From contig NZ_LDJG01000023.1 of assembly GCF_001431425.1 (NCBI RefSeq), positions 1-64,000 of the forward strand: a DNA stretch of 64,000 nucleotides, in the 5' to 3' direction. Positions 50,112 to 58,676 of this stretch are shown here, one piece after another (position 1 is the first letter of the stretch; each line of letters begins with the position of its first letter). The position numbers and the translations under genes are program-made. The stretch is from Stenotrophomonas nitritireducens (GTDB taxonomy: Bacteria; Pseudomonadota; Gammaproteobacteria; Xanthomonadales; Xanthomonadaceae). Under the pieces are notes generated by a model, which worked only from the letters and a program-made list of their open reading frames with translations, did not search any database and was not told the DNA's origin.

Positions 50112-52253
50112 TCACTTCTCCACCGTCAGACGCCAGTCGCCCACCAGGCTGAAGGCCGCCCAATAGAACGGATGCGAGGTGGCCGCATCGGCGATCACCG
50201 CCTGTTGCCCGGCCTGCAGCGCCTGTTGCGCGGGGACGCCTTCGCGCAACCGGCCGTACAGGGCCTGCATCAGCTTCTCGGTTTCGCGGTCGGGCACCGG
50301 CCACAGCGAGGCCACCAGCGTGGATACGCCGGAAGACAGGAATGCACGGGTGAAGCCGAGCGCTTCGTCGCCGTTCTCGACCTTGCCCAGTCCGGATTCG
50401 CAGGCCGACAGCGTCACCAGCGCCACGTCGTGCAGGTCCAGCCCGATCACGTCGCGCGCCTCGAGGAAATGAGTCCTGCCATCGACGTCGGCGAACAGGA
50501 TCTCCGAGCGCATCGGGTCGGCCAGGTCCACGCGCGCATGCGAAGCCACGTGCACCAGCCGCGCCTTCGGCGCCTGTGCGACGAAGCGTTCGCGGGTGGC
50601 GTCCTGCAGGAAATAGGTCTCTGGGCGCGGGAACAGCGCGGTGATGGTGCGCACTTCCTGCTCGGCATGCGGCAGCGGGCTGGCCACCGCCGGGCTGACC
50701 AGCGGATTGCCGAAGGCCAGCATGCGCGGCGGCGCGCTGCCACGCCCGGCCAGGCGCAGGGCGATGCTGGCCGAGGGCGCCACCGACAGGGGGTTGCGCT
50801 GCACCAGGTATTCATCGTCCATGCGCAAGGCCTGGAACGGCAGGTAGTGCAGCGGCCCGTGCGGCACGAACACCAGCGGCTGGCCGGCGGGAAGCTGCAA
50901 CGGTTCCAGCAGCAGCCGGGCGACGCTGGCGCCGGCATTCACCGCGCCGGGATGCTGGTTGATGATCGCGTCGCGCCAGGCGGCCACCAGGCGTTCCAGA
51001 TCGCTGCGGCCAAGTTTGAGGACGGTCATGCGCGCGCCGTCGCGGGACACCACCCAGGCCAGCAGCCGGTCGGGCAGGGCGTGGTAGGCGACGAGGCGTT
51101 CATCCGGCTTGAGCTGGCCGCGCAGCTGCGCCACCGGCATGGGCGGGGCGGCGATTCCGCCCGCGCCGCGGGCATGGCCGGCCACGGCGTCGAGCAGGGC
51201 GCGGGCCCGGCTGCGTTCGCTGATGTCGAACGCGCCTTCGGCATCGCCGGCATCGGCGCGCAATGCCACCGCGTGGTCGAACACGTCCTGGAAATCGGAG
51301 AACAGGCCCATCTTGAATTCGTCGCTGCGGAAGTGCGCGCGCACGTCGTCGAAGGCGGCGATGGCCTGTTCGTAGGCACGTCCGGCGGCCTGCGCATCGC
51401 CCAGCGCGGACTGGCTTTCGGCAATGCCGGTCAGCGCCCACATGCGGTAGTTGCCTTCATCGCCCGGCACCGGGGTGTCGGCCAGCGTGCGGTACAGCGC
51501 CAGCGCGTCGGCGGGCCTGCCCTGCGCCAGCAGCAGGCGTGCGCGGGTGCGGTCGAGCTGGAAGCGCAGGGCCGGCGTCTCCGGCTCGGCCAGCGCATCC
51601 AGCTCGGCCTGTGCGCGGGCGGTGTCGCCGGCCAGCAGCAGCGCGTTGACCAGCGAGGCGCGGGCCAGCGGCAGGTAGCGCGGCGAGCTGGCGGCCACGG
51701 CCTGTTCGTAGGCCGCCACCGCTTCGGCGGGGCGGCGCTGGCGCATGCGCAGGTCGCCGATCACCTTGTACACCGGTCCCCGCACCTGCGCCGGATCCGA
51801 GGCCTGTCTGCCCAGCGCCAGCTGAGCGAACTGTTCGGCGCGTTCGCTCTGCCCGGCATAGTTGAAGACGATGGCCAGGTCGCGGTAGGACTTGGCCAGC
51901 AGGTCCTCGTTGCCGGTTTCCAGCGCTACATGCAGGGCCTTGCTGGCGGCCTGCACGCTGGCGCGGAACTCGCCTTTGTCGGCCAGCGCCACCGACTGGC
52001 TGCAGTAGGCGTAGCCGTCCAGCTTGACCGGTTCGGCCGCGTACAGCGCTGCGCCGTCGGCCGACAGCGACAGCGCCGTATCGGTGTCCTGCATGCGCGA
52101 CAGCGCCCTGGCCACGGCGGTCAGGTCGTCGGCGGGAGCGGCAACCTGCGCGTGCGCGCCCAAGGCCGCCCAGGCCAGCAGCAGGCAGGGCAGCGCCGCG
52201 ATGCGGCGTCGTGTCCGCCGATCGGAATATCCCGGAGTAGGGGCCCGCGTCAT
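50112..52253 (-). CDS. Exported TPR-CHAT domain caspase-like protease
   Basis: The 713-residue protein has a signal peptide (RRIAALPCLLLAWAALGAHA), TPR-like helical repeats (about 60-400) and a C-terminal CHAT domain (about 410-710). CHAT proteases are caspase relatives with a His/Cys dyad; both are here: His572 in HVASHARVDL and Cys618 in TLSACESGLG. The protein is thus probably an active peptidase acting in the periplasm or at the cell surface. ATG at 52253 has AAGGAG seven bases upstream and gives the best signal peptide. It heads the operon with tpsB and tpsA, so TpsA or a partner may be its substrate; that is inference. Intracellular TPR-CHAT proteins (Craspase) differ by lacking a signal peptide. 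Confidence 0.9.
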   Translation of the reverse strand: MTRAPTPGYSDRRTRRRIAALPCLLLAWAALGAHAQVAAPADDLTAVARALSRMQDTDTALSLSADGAALYAAEPVKLDGYAYCSQSVALADKGEFRASVQAASKALHVALETGNEDLLAKSYRDLAIVFNYAGQSERAEQFAQLALGRQASDPAQVRGPVYKVIGDLRMRQRRPAEAVAAYEQAVAASSPRYLPLARASLVNALLLAGDTARAQAELDALAEPETPALRFQLDRTRARLLLAQGRPADALALYRTLADTPVPGDEGNYRMWALTGIAESQSALGDAQAAGRAYEQAIAAFDDVRAHFRSDEFKMGLFSDFQDVFDHAVALRADAGDAEGAFDISERSRARALLDAVAGHARGAGGIAAPPMPVAQLRGQLKPDERLVAYHALPDRLLAWVVSRDGARMTVLKLGRSDLERLVAAWRDAIINQHPGAVNAGASVARLLLEPLQLPAGQPLVFVPHGPLHYLPFQALRMDDEYLVQRNPLSVAPSASIALRLAGRGSAPPRMLAFGNPLVSPAVASPLPHAEQEVRTITALFPRPETYFLQDATRERFVAQAPKARLVHVASHARVDLADPMRSEILFADVDGRTHFLEARDVIGLDLHDVALVTLSACESGLGKVENGDEALGFTRAFLSSGVSTLVASLWPVPDRETEKLMQALYGRLREGVPAQQALQAGQQAVIADAATSHPFYWAAFSLVGDWRLTVEK

Positions 52254-52414
52254 CCTGCCGCTCCTTGTGCAAAGCGCCGGGGGAAGGCGCACAGTAGGGG
52301 GGAGGAAACGAGTCTAGGAACCGGCCGGATGCTCGCCTATTTGTGGAATGGCGTAGCCCATTCGGCCGAGACGCCCGGCGCGTCGGCGCCGGTATTCCAC
52401 GGTAGATTGCCCGC

Positions 52415-54298
52415 ATGCACATCATCGATGACGCCGGCGAAGCGCGCCGCAGGATCACGTTGTCGTTCAGCAGCCGGCTGGCGTTGCTGGCGATCCTGCC
52501 GGCCATCCTGACCACCGTGCTGGTGGCCTGGGTGGTGACCCGCAACTACCAGCATGAAGTGCGCCAGTTCGGCACCTCCACCACGCAGATGCTGGCCGAC
52601 AGCCTGGCCAGTGCGGCGGCGGGCCCCATGGAGCGCGGCGACCGCGAGGAGCTGGAGCGCATCGCCGCGCAGGTGGTGGCGGGCTCGATGCAGGTGAACG
52701 TGCAGTTCCTGTCCGGCGAAGGCGAGATCATCGCCGACGCGGGCATCCGCACCACCGATGGCGTGCACGCCATGCGCGGATTGCCGCCGTTTCCCGGCAC
52801 CCACGCACCGGGCATGGTGCAGGTGTGGCTGAGCATGGAGCAGGCCCACGCCGCGCGCCGCGCGCAGTGGCTGACCACGGTCGCGCTGCTGGCTGCCGGC
52901 GTGCTGGTGGCCGGGGGCGTGAGCTGGCGCATGGCGCGGAGGATGGGCCGGCCGATCGCCGAGTTGACCGGCGTGGTGGAGCGCATCGGCCGCGGCGAAC
53001 GCGGCATCATGGTGCCGGTAACCCGCAGCGGCGAGGTGGGACGCCTGCAGCGCGGTTTCAACGAGACCTCGCTGCTGCTGGACCGGGCCTGGGGCGAAAT
53101 GGAGGCGCGGGTGGCCGCGGCGACGGCGGAGCTGGCGCACAAGAATGCGCGGCTGGAAGCGGTGGGGCTGGCGCGCGCGCGCTTTCTTGCCGCCGCCAGC
53201 CACGACCTGCGGCAGCCGCTGTACGCGCTGACCCTGTTCTCCTCGCTGTTGAAGGCGGGCATATCCGACCCGGTGCAGCTGGAGCGCGCCAGCCACGTGC
53301 AGGAATGCGTGGCCAGCCTCGACGCCCTGTTCGCCGAGCTGCTGGACATCTCCCGGCTGGACAGCGGTGCGATGCAGCCGGTGCCCAGTGCGTTCGCGCT
53401 GGATGGACTGTTCAACGACATCAGCAATACCTTCCGCGCCATCGCCGAGAAGCGGGAGCTGCGGCTGGTGCTGCGCAAGACCGATGTGCGGGTGGAAACC
53501 GACCGCATCATGCTCGCGCGCATCGTCAACAACCTGGTCAGCAACGCGTTGCGCTATACCCGCCACGGCGGCGTGCTGGTGGGGGTGCGCCGCGACAGCC
53601 CCGGCTGGGCCCGGCTGGAGGTGTGGGATACCGGTATGGGTATCGAGCCGGAGGTGCAGCAGCGCGTGTTCGAGGAATTCTTCCAGGTCGATCCCGGCCG
53701 CCGCAGCGGCGAACACCGCGAGTACGGGCTTGGCCTGGGCCTGTCCACGGTGGAGCGCCTGGCGCGCCTGACCGGCTGCGAGGTCGGCCTGCGCTCGCGT
53801 CCGGGCCGCGGCAGCGTGTTCTCGGTGCGGGTACCGCTGGCAGCGGAGGATGCGCAGGGCATGGCGGCGACGCCGGCAGCGGACACGGCGGAGGAGATCG
53901 ACCTGGCCGGCGTGCGCGTGCTGGTGGTGGACGACGAGCCGGCCATCCTCAGGGGCATGCATCTGCTGCTGGACGCATGGGGCTGCCGCATGCGCAGTGC
54001 CCAGGACATCGGGCAGGCGCTGCGGATCGTGGCCGAATGGGGCGTGCCGGACATCGTGCTGACCGACCTGAAGCTGGCCCACGGCAAGACCGGGCTGGAT
54101 GTCGTGGCCGCGCTGGAAGCATGGGGGGCGAAGCAGGCGCAGGCGCGCCGTTTCGCCTGTCTGGTCGTCACCGGCGAAACCAAGCCCGAGCAGCTGCAGG
54201 CCGTGCGGGATGCGGGCATGCGCGTGCTGTACAAGCCGTTGCCGCCGGAGCAGCTGCGTGCCGCGATGGCCGCGGCGCTGGCGGCTCAACGCACCTGA
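52415..54298 (+). CDS. Hybrid sensor histidine kinase with C-terminal receiver
   Basis: The 627-residue protein has two TM helices (LALLAILPAILTTVLVAWVV and TTVALLAAGVLVAGGVSW) around a periplasmic sensor of about 100 residues, a HAMP domain, a HisKA domain with the phospho-acceptor His in AASHDLRQPL, a HATPase domain (NNLVSNALRY, WDTGMGIEPE, YGLGLGLSTV) and a receiver domain (VLVVDDEPAI, acceptor Asp in VLTDLKLA). It has no output or HPt domain, so a partner is needed. It diverges from the CHAT-tpsB-tpsA operon (161 bases apart) and converges on tssE with a 13-base overlap of 3' ends, and might regulate either cluster. Confidence 0.92.
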   Translation: MHIIDDAGEARRRITLSFSSRLALLAILPAILTTVLVAWVVTRNYQHEVRQFGTSTTQMLADSLASAAAGPMERGDREELERIAAQVVAGSMQVNVQFLSGEGEIIADAGIRTTDGVHAMRGLPPFPGTHAPGMVQVWLSMEQAHAARRAQWLTTVALLAAGVLVAGGVSWRMARRMGRPIAELTGVVERIGRGERGIMVPVTRSGEVGRLQRGFNETSLLLDRAWGEMEARVAAATAELAHKNARLEAVGLARARFLAAASHDLRQPLYALTLFSSLLKAGISDPVQLERASHVQECVASLDALFAELLDISRLDSGAMQPVPSAFALDGLFNDISNTFRAIAEKRELRLVLRKTDVRVETDRIMLARIVNNLVSNALRYTRHGGVLVGVRRDSPGWARLEVWDTGMGIEPEVQQRVFEEFFQVDPGRRSGEHREYGLGLGLSTVERLARLTGCEVGLRSRPGRGSVFSVRVPLAAEDAQGMAATPAADTAEEIDLAGVRVLVVDDEPAILRGMHLLLDAWGCRMRSAQDIGQALRIVAEWGVPDIVLTDLKLAHGKTGLDVVAALEAWGAKQAQARRFACLVVTGETKPEQLQAVRDAGMRVLYKPLPPEQLRAAMAAALAAQRT

Positions 54299-54711
54299 TA
54301 CACCTGCGTGCTCAGCTGCAGCACGGCGTCGAACTGTACCTTCTCCCGCGCCGGCCCCATTGCCATCAGCGCATCGACGCGGAAGCGCAGGGCGCGCTCC
54401 AGCGGCGAGGGCGGCTCCAGCGCGATGCGCACGCGGCTCAGCCGCGATTCGTGCTGGGCGATGGCCTGCTCCAGGTGACGGCGGATGCGGTCGCGATCCT
54501 TCGGATCGAGCAGGCTGTACGAGGAGAAATCGGCGATGCCGTAGGTCAGCAGCGATCGGCGGCATTCGGCGAAGGCATCGGCAATCAGCCGCGCACCCTC
54601 CGAGCGGGTGTTGAGCAGGTGCTCGAGGTCGCGGGAAATGCCCGCCCGCAGGCCATTGGCGCCACGGGCGGCATCGGGGTCTTCCTGCAGGCGGTCGAAC
54701 AGGGTCGGCAT
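54286..54711 (-). CDS. tssE: T6SS baseplate subunit TssE
   Basis: TssE is the gp25-like baseplate protein of type VI secretion. The 141-residue protein has the gp25 core, including the SLLTYGIADFSSYSL motif and the C-terminal RFRVDALMAM segment. It is the last gene of the cluster here; in most clusters tssF, tssG and tssH follow tssE, but here a hybrid kinase gene converges and overlaps by 13 bases. hcp lies 85 bases upstream. Confidence 0.9.
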   Translation of the reverse strand: MPTLFDRLQEDPDAARGANGLRAGISRDLEHLLNTRSEGARLIADAFAECRRSLLTYGIADFSSYSLLDPKDRDRIRRHLEQAIAQHESRLSRVRIALEPPSPLERALRFRVDALMAMGPAREKVQFDAVLQLSTQVYQVR

Positions 54712-54796
54712 GGGCTGTCATCCGCCGTGGTGGCGCATCGGCGCGGGAGCGGGCGGTCCCGCGCCGGCGCCGGGCGTATCGACGCGCCGCGGGGCG

Positions 54797-55285
54797 CTAC
54801 TTGGATTCGTTGCGGGTCCAGTCGTAGTTGGCCGGCACCACGCCGCCCAGCGTGCCATCGGCGTTCTGCGGCTTATATTCGAAGGTGACCTTGCCGACGT
54901 TGAGCGAAAAGCTGTCGTGCACCAGCGCATCGCCGGAGGCGGCGGTCGAATAGCTGCTGACGAACACCGCCTCGAAGGTGATGACCAGGTAATCGGCCTG
55001 TCCGCCCTGGCCGGACGCCTTGCGCACGCTCAGCACCACCTTGGGGATGTGCTTGCCGGTGGCGGCGGCGGCCATCAGCAGCGGGCTGGCCTTGTCGCAT
55101 GGCTTGCTGAAGGTGAAGTCGTTGGCGGTGGATTTTCCCGAGCCGCCGCCACCGCCCTGGCCGGTGCTGCCATGGTTGACCACGCCCCAACTGAAGGCGG
55201 TGATGTCGATTTCGTTGGCGTGCTTGCTGTCGGTGGATTCGCCGGGGATACCGTCGATTTTCAGGTGATAGTCCGAAGCGGCCAT
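54797..55285 (-). CDS. hcp: T6SS tube protein Hcp
   Basis: Hcp hexamers stack to form the inner tube that is fired with effectors. The 162-residue protein starts MAASDYHLKIDGIPGES and shows the typical AFSWGV and DFTFSKPCDKASPLL segments, with a Gly-rich loop (GQGGGGGSGKS) in place of the extended loop. The length is normal. It sits between tssC (67 bases upstream) and tssE, the usual order of the tssB-tssC-hcp-tssE module. Confidence 0.95.
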   Translation of the reverse strand: MAASDYHLKIDGIPGESTDSKHANEIDITAFSWGVVNHGSTGQGGGGGSGKSTANDFTFSKPCDKASPLLMAAAATGKHIPKVVLSVRKASGQGGQADYLVITFEAVFVSSYSTAASGDALVHDSFSLNVGKVTFEYKPQNADGTLGGVVPANYDWTRNESK

Positions 55286-55352
55286 CGGAAGGCTCCTTGC
55301 TGGTGGCGGAAGTGCGGTGGAACGGGGCGGGCGAAGCGCGGGGCGCGGGGCG

Positions 55353-56834
55353 TCAACGTGCCGACTGCGGCAGTTCGGCGACCAGGCGCAGCGAAACGCT
55401 CAGTTCGTCGAGCTGGTAGTGCGGGCGCAGGAAGGCCACCGACTTGAAGCAGCCGGGCTTGCCGGGGATTTCGGCGACCTCGATGCGCGCTTCGCGCAAG
55501 GGGTATTTGGCCTTGGCAGACTGGCTGGCGTTGTCGTCCAGCAGCACGTACTGGGTGATCCAGTTGTTGAGGAACAGCTCCACGCTGGACTTGGAGGCGA
55601 AGCTGCCGACCTTGTCGCGCATCATCGCCTTCAGGTAATGGGCGATGCGGCTGACCGCGAAGATGTACTGCAGCTGCGAGGACAGCCGCGCGTTGGCGTT
55701 GGCCGCGTCGGTGTTGTATTCCTTGGCCCTCTGCACCGACTGGGTGGAGAAGAACGCGGCGTAGTCGGTGTTCTTGCAGTGCACCAGCGGAACCATGCCC
55801 AGATCGGCCAGTTCCTTCTCGCGGCGGTCGGTGATGGCGATCTCGGTGGGGCATTTCAGCGCCACCTCGCCGTCGTCGGTGGCGAAGGTATGCGCCGGCA
55901 GGCCCTCGACCAGGCCGCCGCCTTCGACGCCGCGGATCGCCGCGGTCCAGCCGTACTTGGCGAAGGCGTCGGTGATCTTGCTGCCCAGCGCGTAGGCGGC
56001 GTTCATCCACAGGTAGCGGTCGTGCTCCTTGCCGGATACCGATTCGACGAAGTTGAACGCTTCCACCGGCGTGGTGTCCGGACCGTAGGGCAGGCGCCCG
56101 AGCACGCGCGGCATCGCCAGGCCGACGTAGCGCGAATCCTCGCTCTGGCGGAACGATTTCCACTTGGCGTACTCGACCGTGTCGAAGATCTTGGCCAGGT
56201 CGCGCGGGCCGGACAGCTCGGTGAAGCTCTCGAAACCCATCAGCTCCGGCGAGGCGGCGGACAGGAACGGCGCGTGCGCGGCGGCGGCCACGTGCGACAT
56301 CTCGCCCAGCAGGTAGATGTCCTCGGGGTTGCGGCCGAACTCGAAATCGCCGATCAGGGTGGCGAAGGGCGAGCCGCCGAACGTGCCGTATTCCTCCTCG
56401 TAGATCTTCTTGAACACCTGGCTCTGGTCGAAATCCGAGGCGTTCCTGAAATCCTTGACCAGTTCCTTCTTGGTCACGTTGAAGAGCTTGATCTTCAACG
56501 TGGTGCTGGTCTCGGAGTTGTCCACCAGGTACTTGAGCCCGCGCCAGCTGCCTTCCATCTGCTGGAAGTCGGCCATGTGCATGATGGCCGAGAGCTGGTC
56601 GGAGATGAGCTTGTCGATATCGGCGATGCGGGCGTCCAGCGACGAGATGGCGTCCTTGGACACCACCAGCGCGCCTTCGGTCACCTGGTTGACCAGCTCG
56701 GCCATCAGGTCGCGGGCGCGGTCCTTTTCCGAATCGGTCTTGGCGATCCGGCTCTGCGACAGTATCTGGTCGAACAGGCTGTTCTCGCCGGCTTGTGCGC
56801 CGGCGCTCGCGGTAGCGGTCTGGGTGCTGGCCAT
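55353..56834 (-). CDS. tssC: T6SS contractile sheath large subunit TssC
   Basis: TssC (VipB) forms the contractile sheath together with TssB. The 493-residue protein has the conserved WRGLKYLVDNSE, FATLIGDFEFGR, EFRRSEDSRYVGL-type (here FRQSEDSRYVGL) and LPYGPD motifs of the family. The ATG at 56834 gives MASTQTATAS, a normal low-complexity N-terminus. It follows tssB by 55 bases. Confidence 0.95.
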   Translation of the reverse strand: MASTQTATASAGAQAGENSLFDQILSQSRIAKTDSEKDRARDLMAELVNQVTEGALVVSKDAISSLDARIADIDKLISDQLSAIMHMADFQQMEGSWRGLKYLVDNSETSTTLKIKLFNVTKKELVKDFRNASDFDQSQVFKKIYEEEYGTFGGSPFATLIGDFEFGRNPEDIYLLGEMSHVAAAAHAPFLSAASPELMGFESFTELSGPRDLAKIFDTVEYAKWKSFRQSEDSRYVGLAMPRVLGRLPYGPDTTPVEAFNFVESVSGKEHDRYLWMNAAYALGSKITDAFAKYGWTAAIRGVEGGGLVEGLPAHTFATDDGEVALKCPTEIAITDRREKELADLGMVPLVHCKNTDYAAFFSTQSVQRAKEYNTDAANANARLSSQLQYIFAVSRIAHYLKAMMRDKVGSFASKSSVELFLNNWITQYVLLDDNASQSAKAKYPLREARIEVAEIPGKPGCFKSVAFLRPHYQLDELSVSLRLVAELPQSAR

Positions 56835-56889
56835 GGGCTGGGTACTCGCGGTTGCTGGAGGAAACGGGGGCGACGGTGCCGGGCGGGCG

Positions 56890-57408
56890 TCACTCCGGGG
56901 CGGAGGTTTTCCCCGCGCCGATCTCGCTGCTGAGCTGGGCGATCTTGTCGGTGTTCTGCAGGACGTCGTTGAGCAGGTCCTCGAACCGGTCGTTGCCTGC
57001 CGCCTTGTTGCGCAGGTCGGCCAGCTTCTGCCGCGCTTCCAGCAGCCTGCGCAGCGGCTCGACCTGCTGCACCACGTTCTCCGGGTCGAAATCGGCCAGG
57101 CTGGAGAACTGGATGTCCACCCCGATCCGCGATCCATCGCCGGCCAGCGTGTTCTCCACCTGCCCGGCGATGCGCGGCTTTATCGCCTTCAACACGTCGT
57201 TGAAGTTGTCCTTGTCGACATTGATGAACTTGCGGTCCTTCAGCTTGGGCTGCGGAACTTCGCTCTGCCCGCTGAAATCGCCGATCACCCCGGCGACGAA
57301 CGGCAGCTCCTTCTTCTCGATGGCGTCGCCCACTTCGACGTCATAGGTGAGCTGCACGCGCGGCGCGCGCACGCGGTCGAGCTTGTGCTGGGTACTTTCC
57401 TTGGCCAT
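56890..57408 (-). CDS. tssB: T6SS contractile sheath small subunit TssB
   Basis: TssB (VipA) pairs with TssC in the sheath. The 172-residue protein starts MAKESTQHKLDRVRAPRVQL and has the VIGDFSG and RKFINVDKDNFNDVL segments of the family. It is 162 bases after tssA and is followed by tssC, the invariant pair. Confidence 0.95.
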   Translation of the reverse strand: MAKESTQHKLDRVRAPRVQLTYDVEVGDAIEKKELPFVAGVIGDFSGQSEVPQPKLKDRKFINVDKDNFNDVLKAIKPRIAGQVENTLAGDGSRIGVDIQFSSLADFDPENVVQQVEPLRRLLEARQKLADLRNKAAGNDRFEDLLNDVLQNTDKIAQLSSEIGAGKTSAPE

Positions 57409-57570
57409 GGCGAGGGTTCCGGTGGTGGTGGGACGGCGCCCGGCGCGATGCGCGGCGGGGCGGGCGCAATGGAGTCTGTGCGGCGCGCAATGCGGGGGAA
57501 ATCCATCGGAAGGCCAGAAAACGGCATATGCCTTTTGGCGCGCGGGGACGGCGAAGCGGCGCCGGCCCCG

Positions 57571-58656
57571 TCACCCCTGCGGCAGGCCGACGCGGGCGCG
57601 GATGGCGTTGAGCACGCTGTCATCGCGCACCACTTCCTGCAGGAAGTCGGCCAGCGGCATGTCGGCCCAGCGCACGGCCTGGTCCAGCAGGGTGGAGACG
57701 GGACTGTGCGGTTCGGTGCGGCGGAAGTAGCCGGCAATCTCGCCAAGCGCTTTCAGGGCGGCCTGTTTGCTGGCGGCGTTGTTGCCGGACAGGTCGAGCG
57801 TGCCGCCGCCATTTCCGGTGGTGGCGGCACGCGGCGCGGCGGCATCGCCGCCGATGTCGGCGGCGGGCGCCAGGCCGGCCTCCGCGGCCGGAGCCAGGCC
57901 CTTGGCCTGGGCGGCCTTCAGCAGCACCTGGCCGATGCGCTTGAGCGCGGCGTCGATGGCGGCGAGGCTGGGCGAGGCCCGGCCCAGGCGTTCGTCGGCG
58001 GTGGCCTTGAGGCGCTGCAGGGCGGCGCTGGCGGCGTTGCTGGCGGCCAGGCGTTCGCTCAGTACGGCATCGGGCGTGGCGGCGATGGCGGCATCGAAGG
58101 CTTCGCCGCTGGCCTTGCCTTCGGCCAGCGCGGCCTGCCAGGCGTCGTTGTTCTGGCGCTGCAGGTTGTCCACTTCGCGCGAGCTCTGCCAGTCGTTGAG
58201 ATTGAGCGGCGCGGCGCCGTCGGCAGTGAGCGGCATGGCCTGCAGGGCGGCGGCGAGATTGGTGTTGAGCCAGGCGATCTTGCCGGCGCGCTCGTCGGCG
58301 TCGTCGCCGTCCAGTTCCGGGTACAGGCCGTCCCAGTACTGCTCCAGCAGGCCGGCGATCACGCTCAGCCCGTCGCGCGCGCCTTCCAGCCCCAGGCGGT
58401 TGATGGCGGCTTCGGTCAACCAGCCGGCGGCCTGCAGATCCTTGCTGACGGTGGTGAGCACCTTGATCGACAGATCCAGCGCGCTGCGCCAGTCGGCGGT
58501 CTTCAGTTCGGTGGCCCAGTCGCCCTGCGACAGGCCGGGGTCGTCGAAGCGGCGCGCTTCGCGGATGCGGTCGAACAGGTCCGAGAAGCTGGCGTCCTCG
58601 CCGCAGGGCGAGTCGGCGCTGATCGGGGCCAGCAGCAGGTTGACGTCGAGGGCCAT
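57571..58656 (-). CDS. tssA: T6SS protein TssA
   Basis: TssA coordinates priming and assembly of the tail at the baseplate or its distal end. The 361-residue protein has the N-terminal ImpA domain (LLLAPISADSPCGEDASFSD, GWLTEAAINRLGLEGARDGL) and a C-terminal helical oligomerisation region (SPVSTLLDQAVRWADMPLADF). ATG at 58656 is favoured over 58662 because GGAG lies seven bases upstream of it. It follows tssM by 20 bases. Confidence 0.92.
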   Translation of the reverse strand: MALDVNLLLAPISADSPCGEDASFSDLFDRIREARRFDDPGLSQGDWATELKTADWRSALDLSIKVLTTVSKDLQAAGWLTEAAINRLGLEGARDGLSVIAGLLEQYWDGLYPELDGDDADERAGKIAWLNTNLAAALQAMPLTADGAAPLNLNDWQSSREVDNLQRQNNDAWQAALAEGKASGEAFDAAIAATPDAVLSERLAASNAASAALQRLKATADERLGRASPSLAAIDAALKRIGQVLLKAAQAKGLAPAAEAGLAPAADIGGDAAAPRAATTGNGGGTLDLSGNNAASKQAALKALGEIAGYFRRTEPHSPVSTLLDQAVRWADMPLADFLQEVVRDDSVLNAIRARVGLPQG

Positions 58657-58676
58657 GGGCATGCTCCGTGGAAAGG

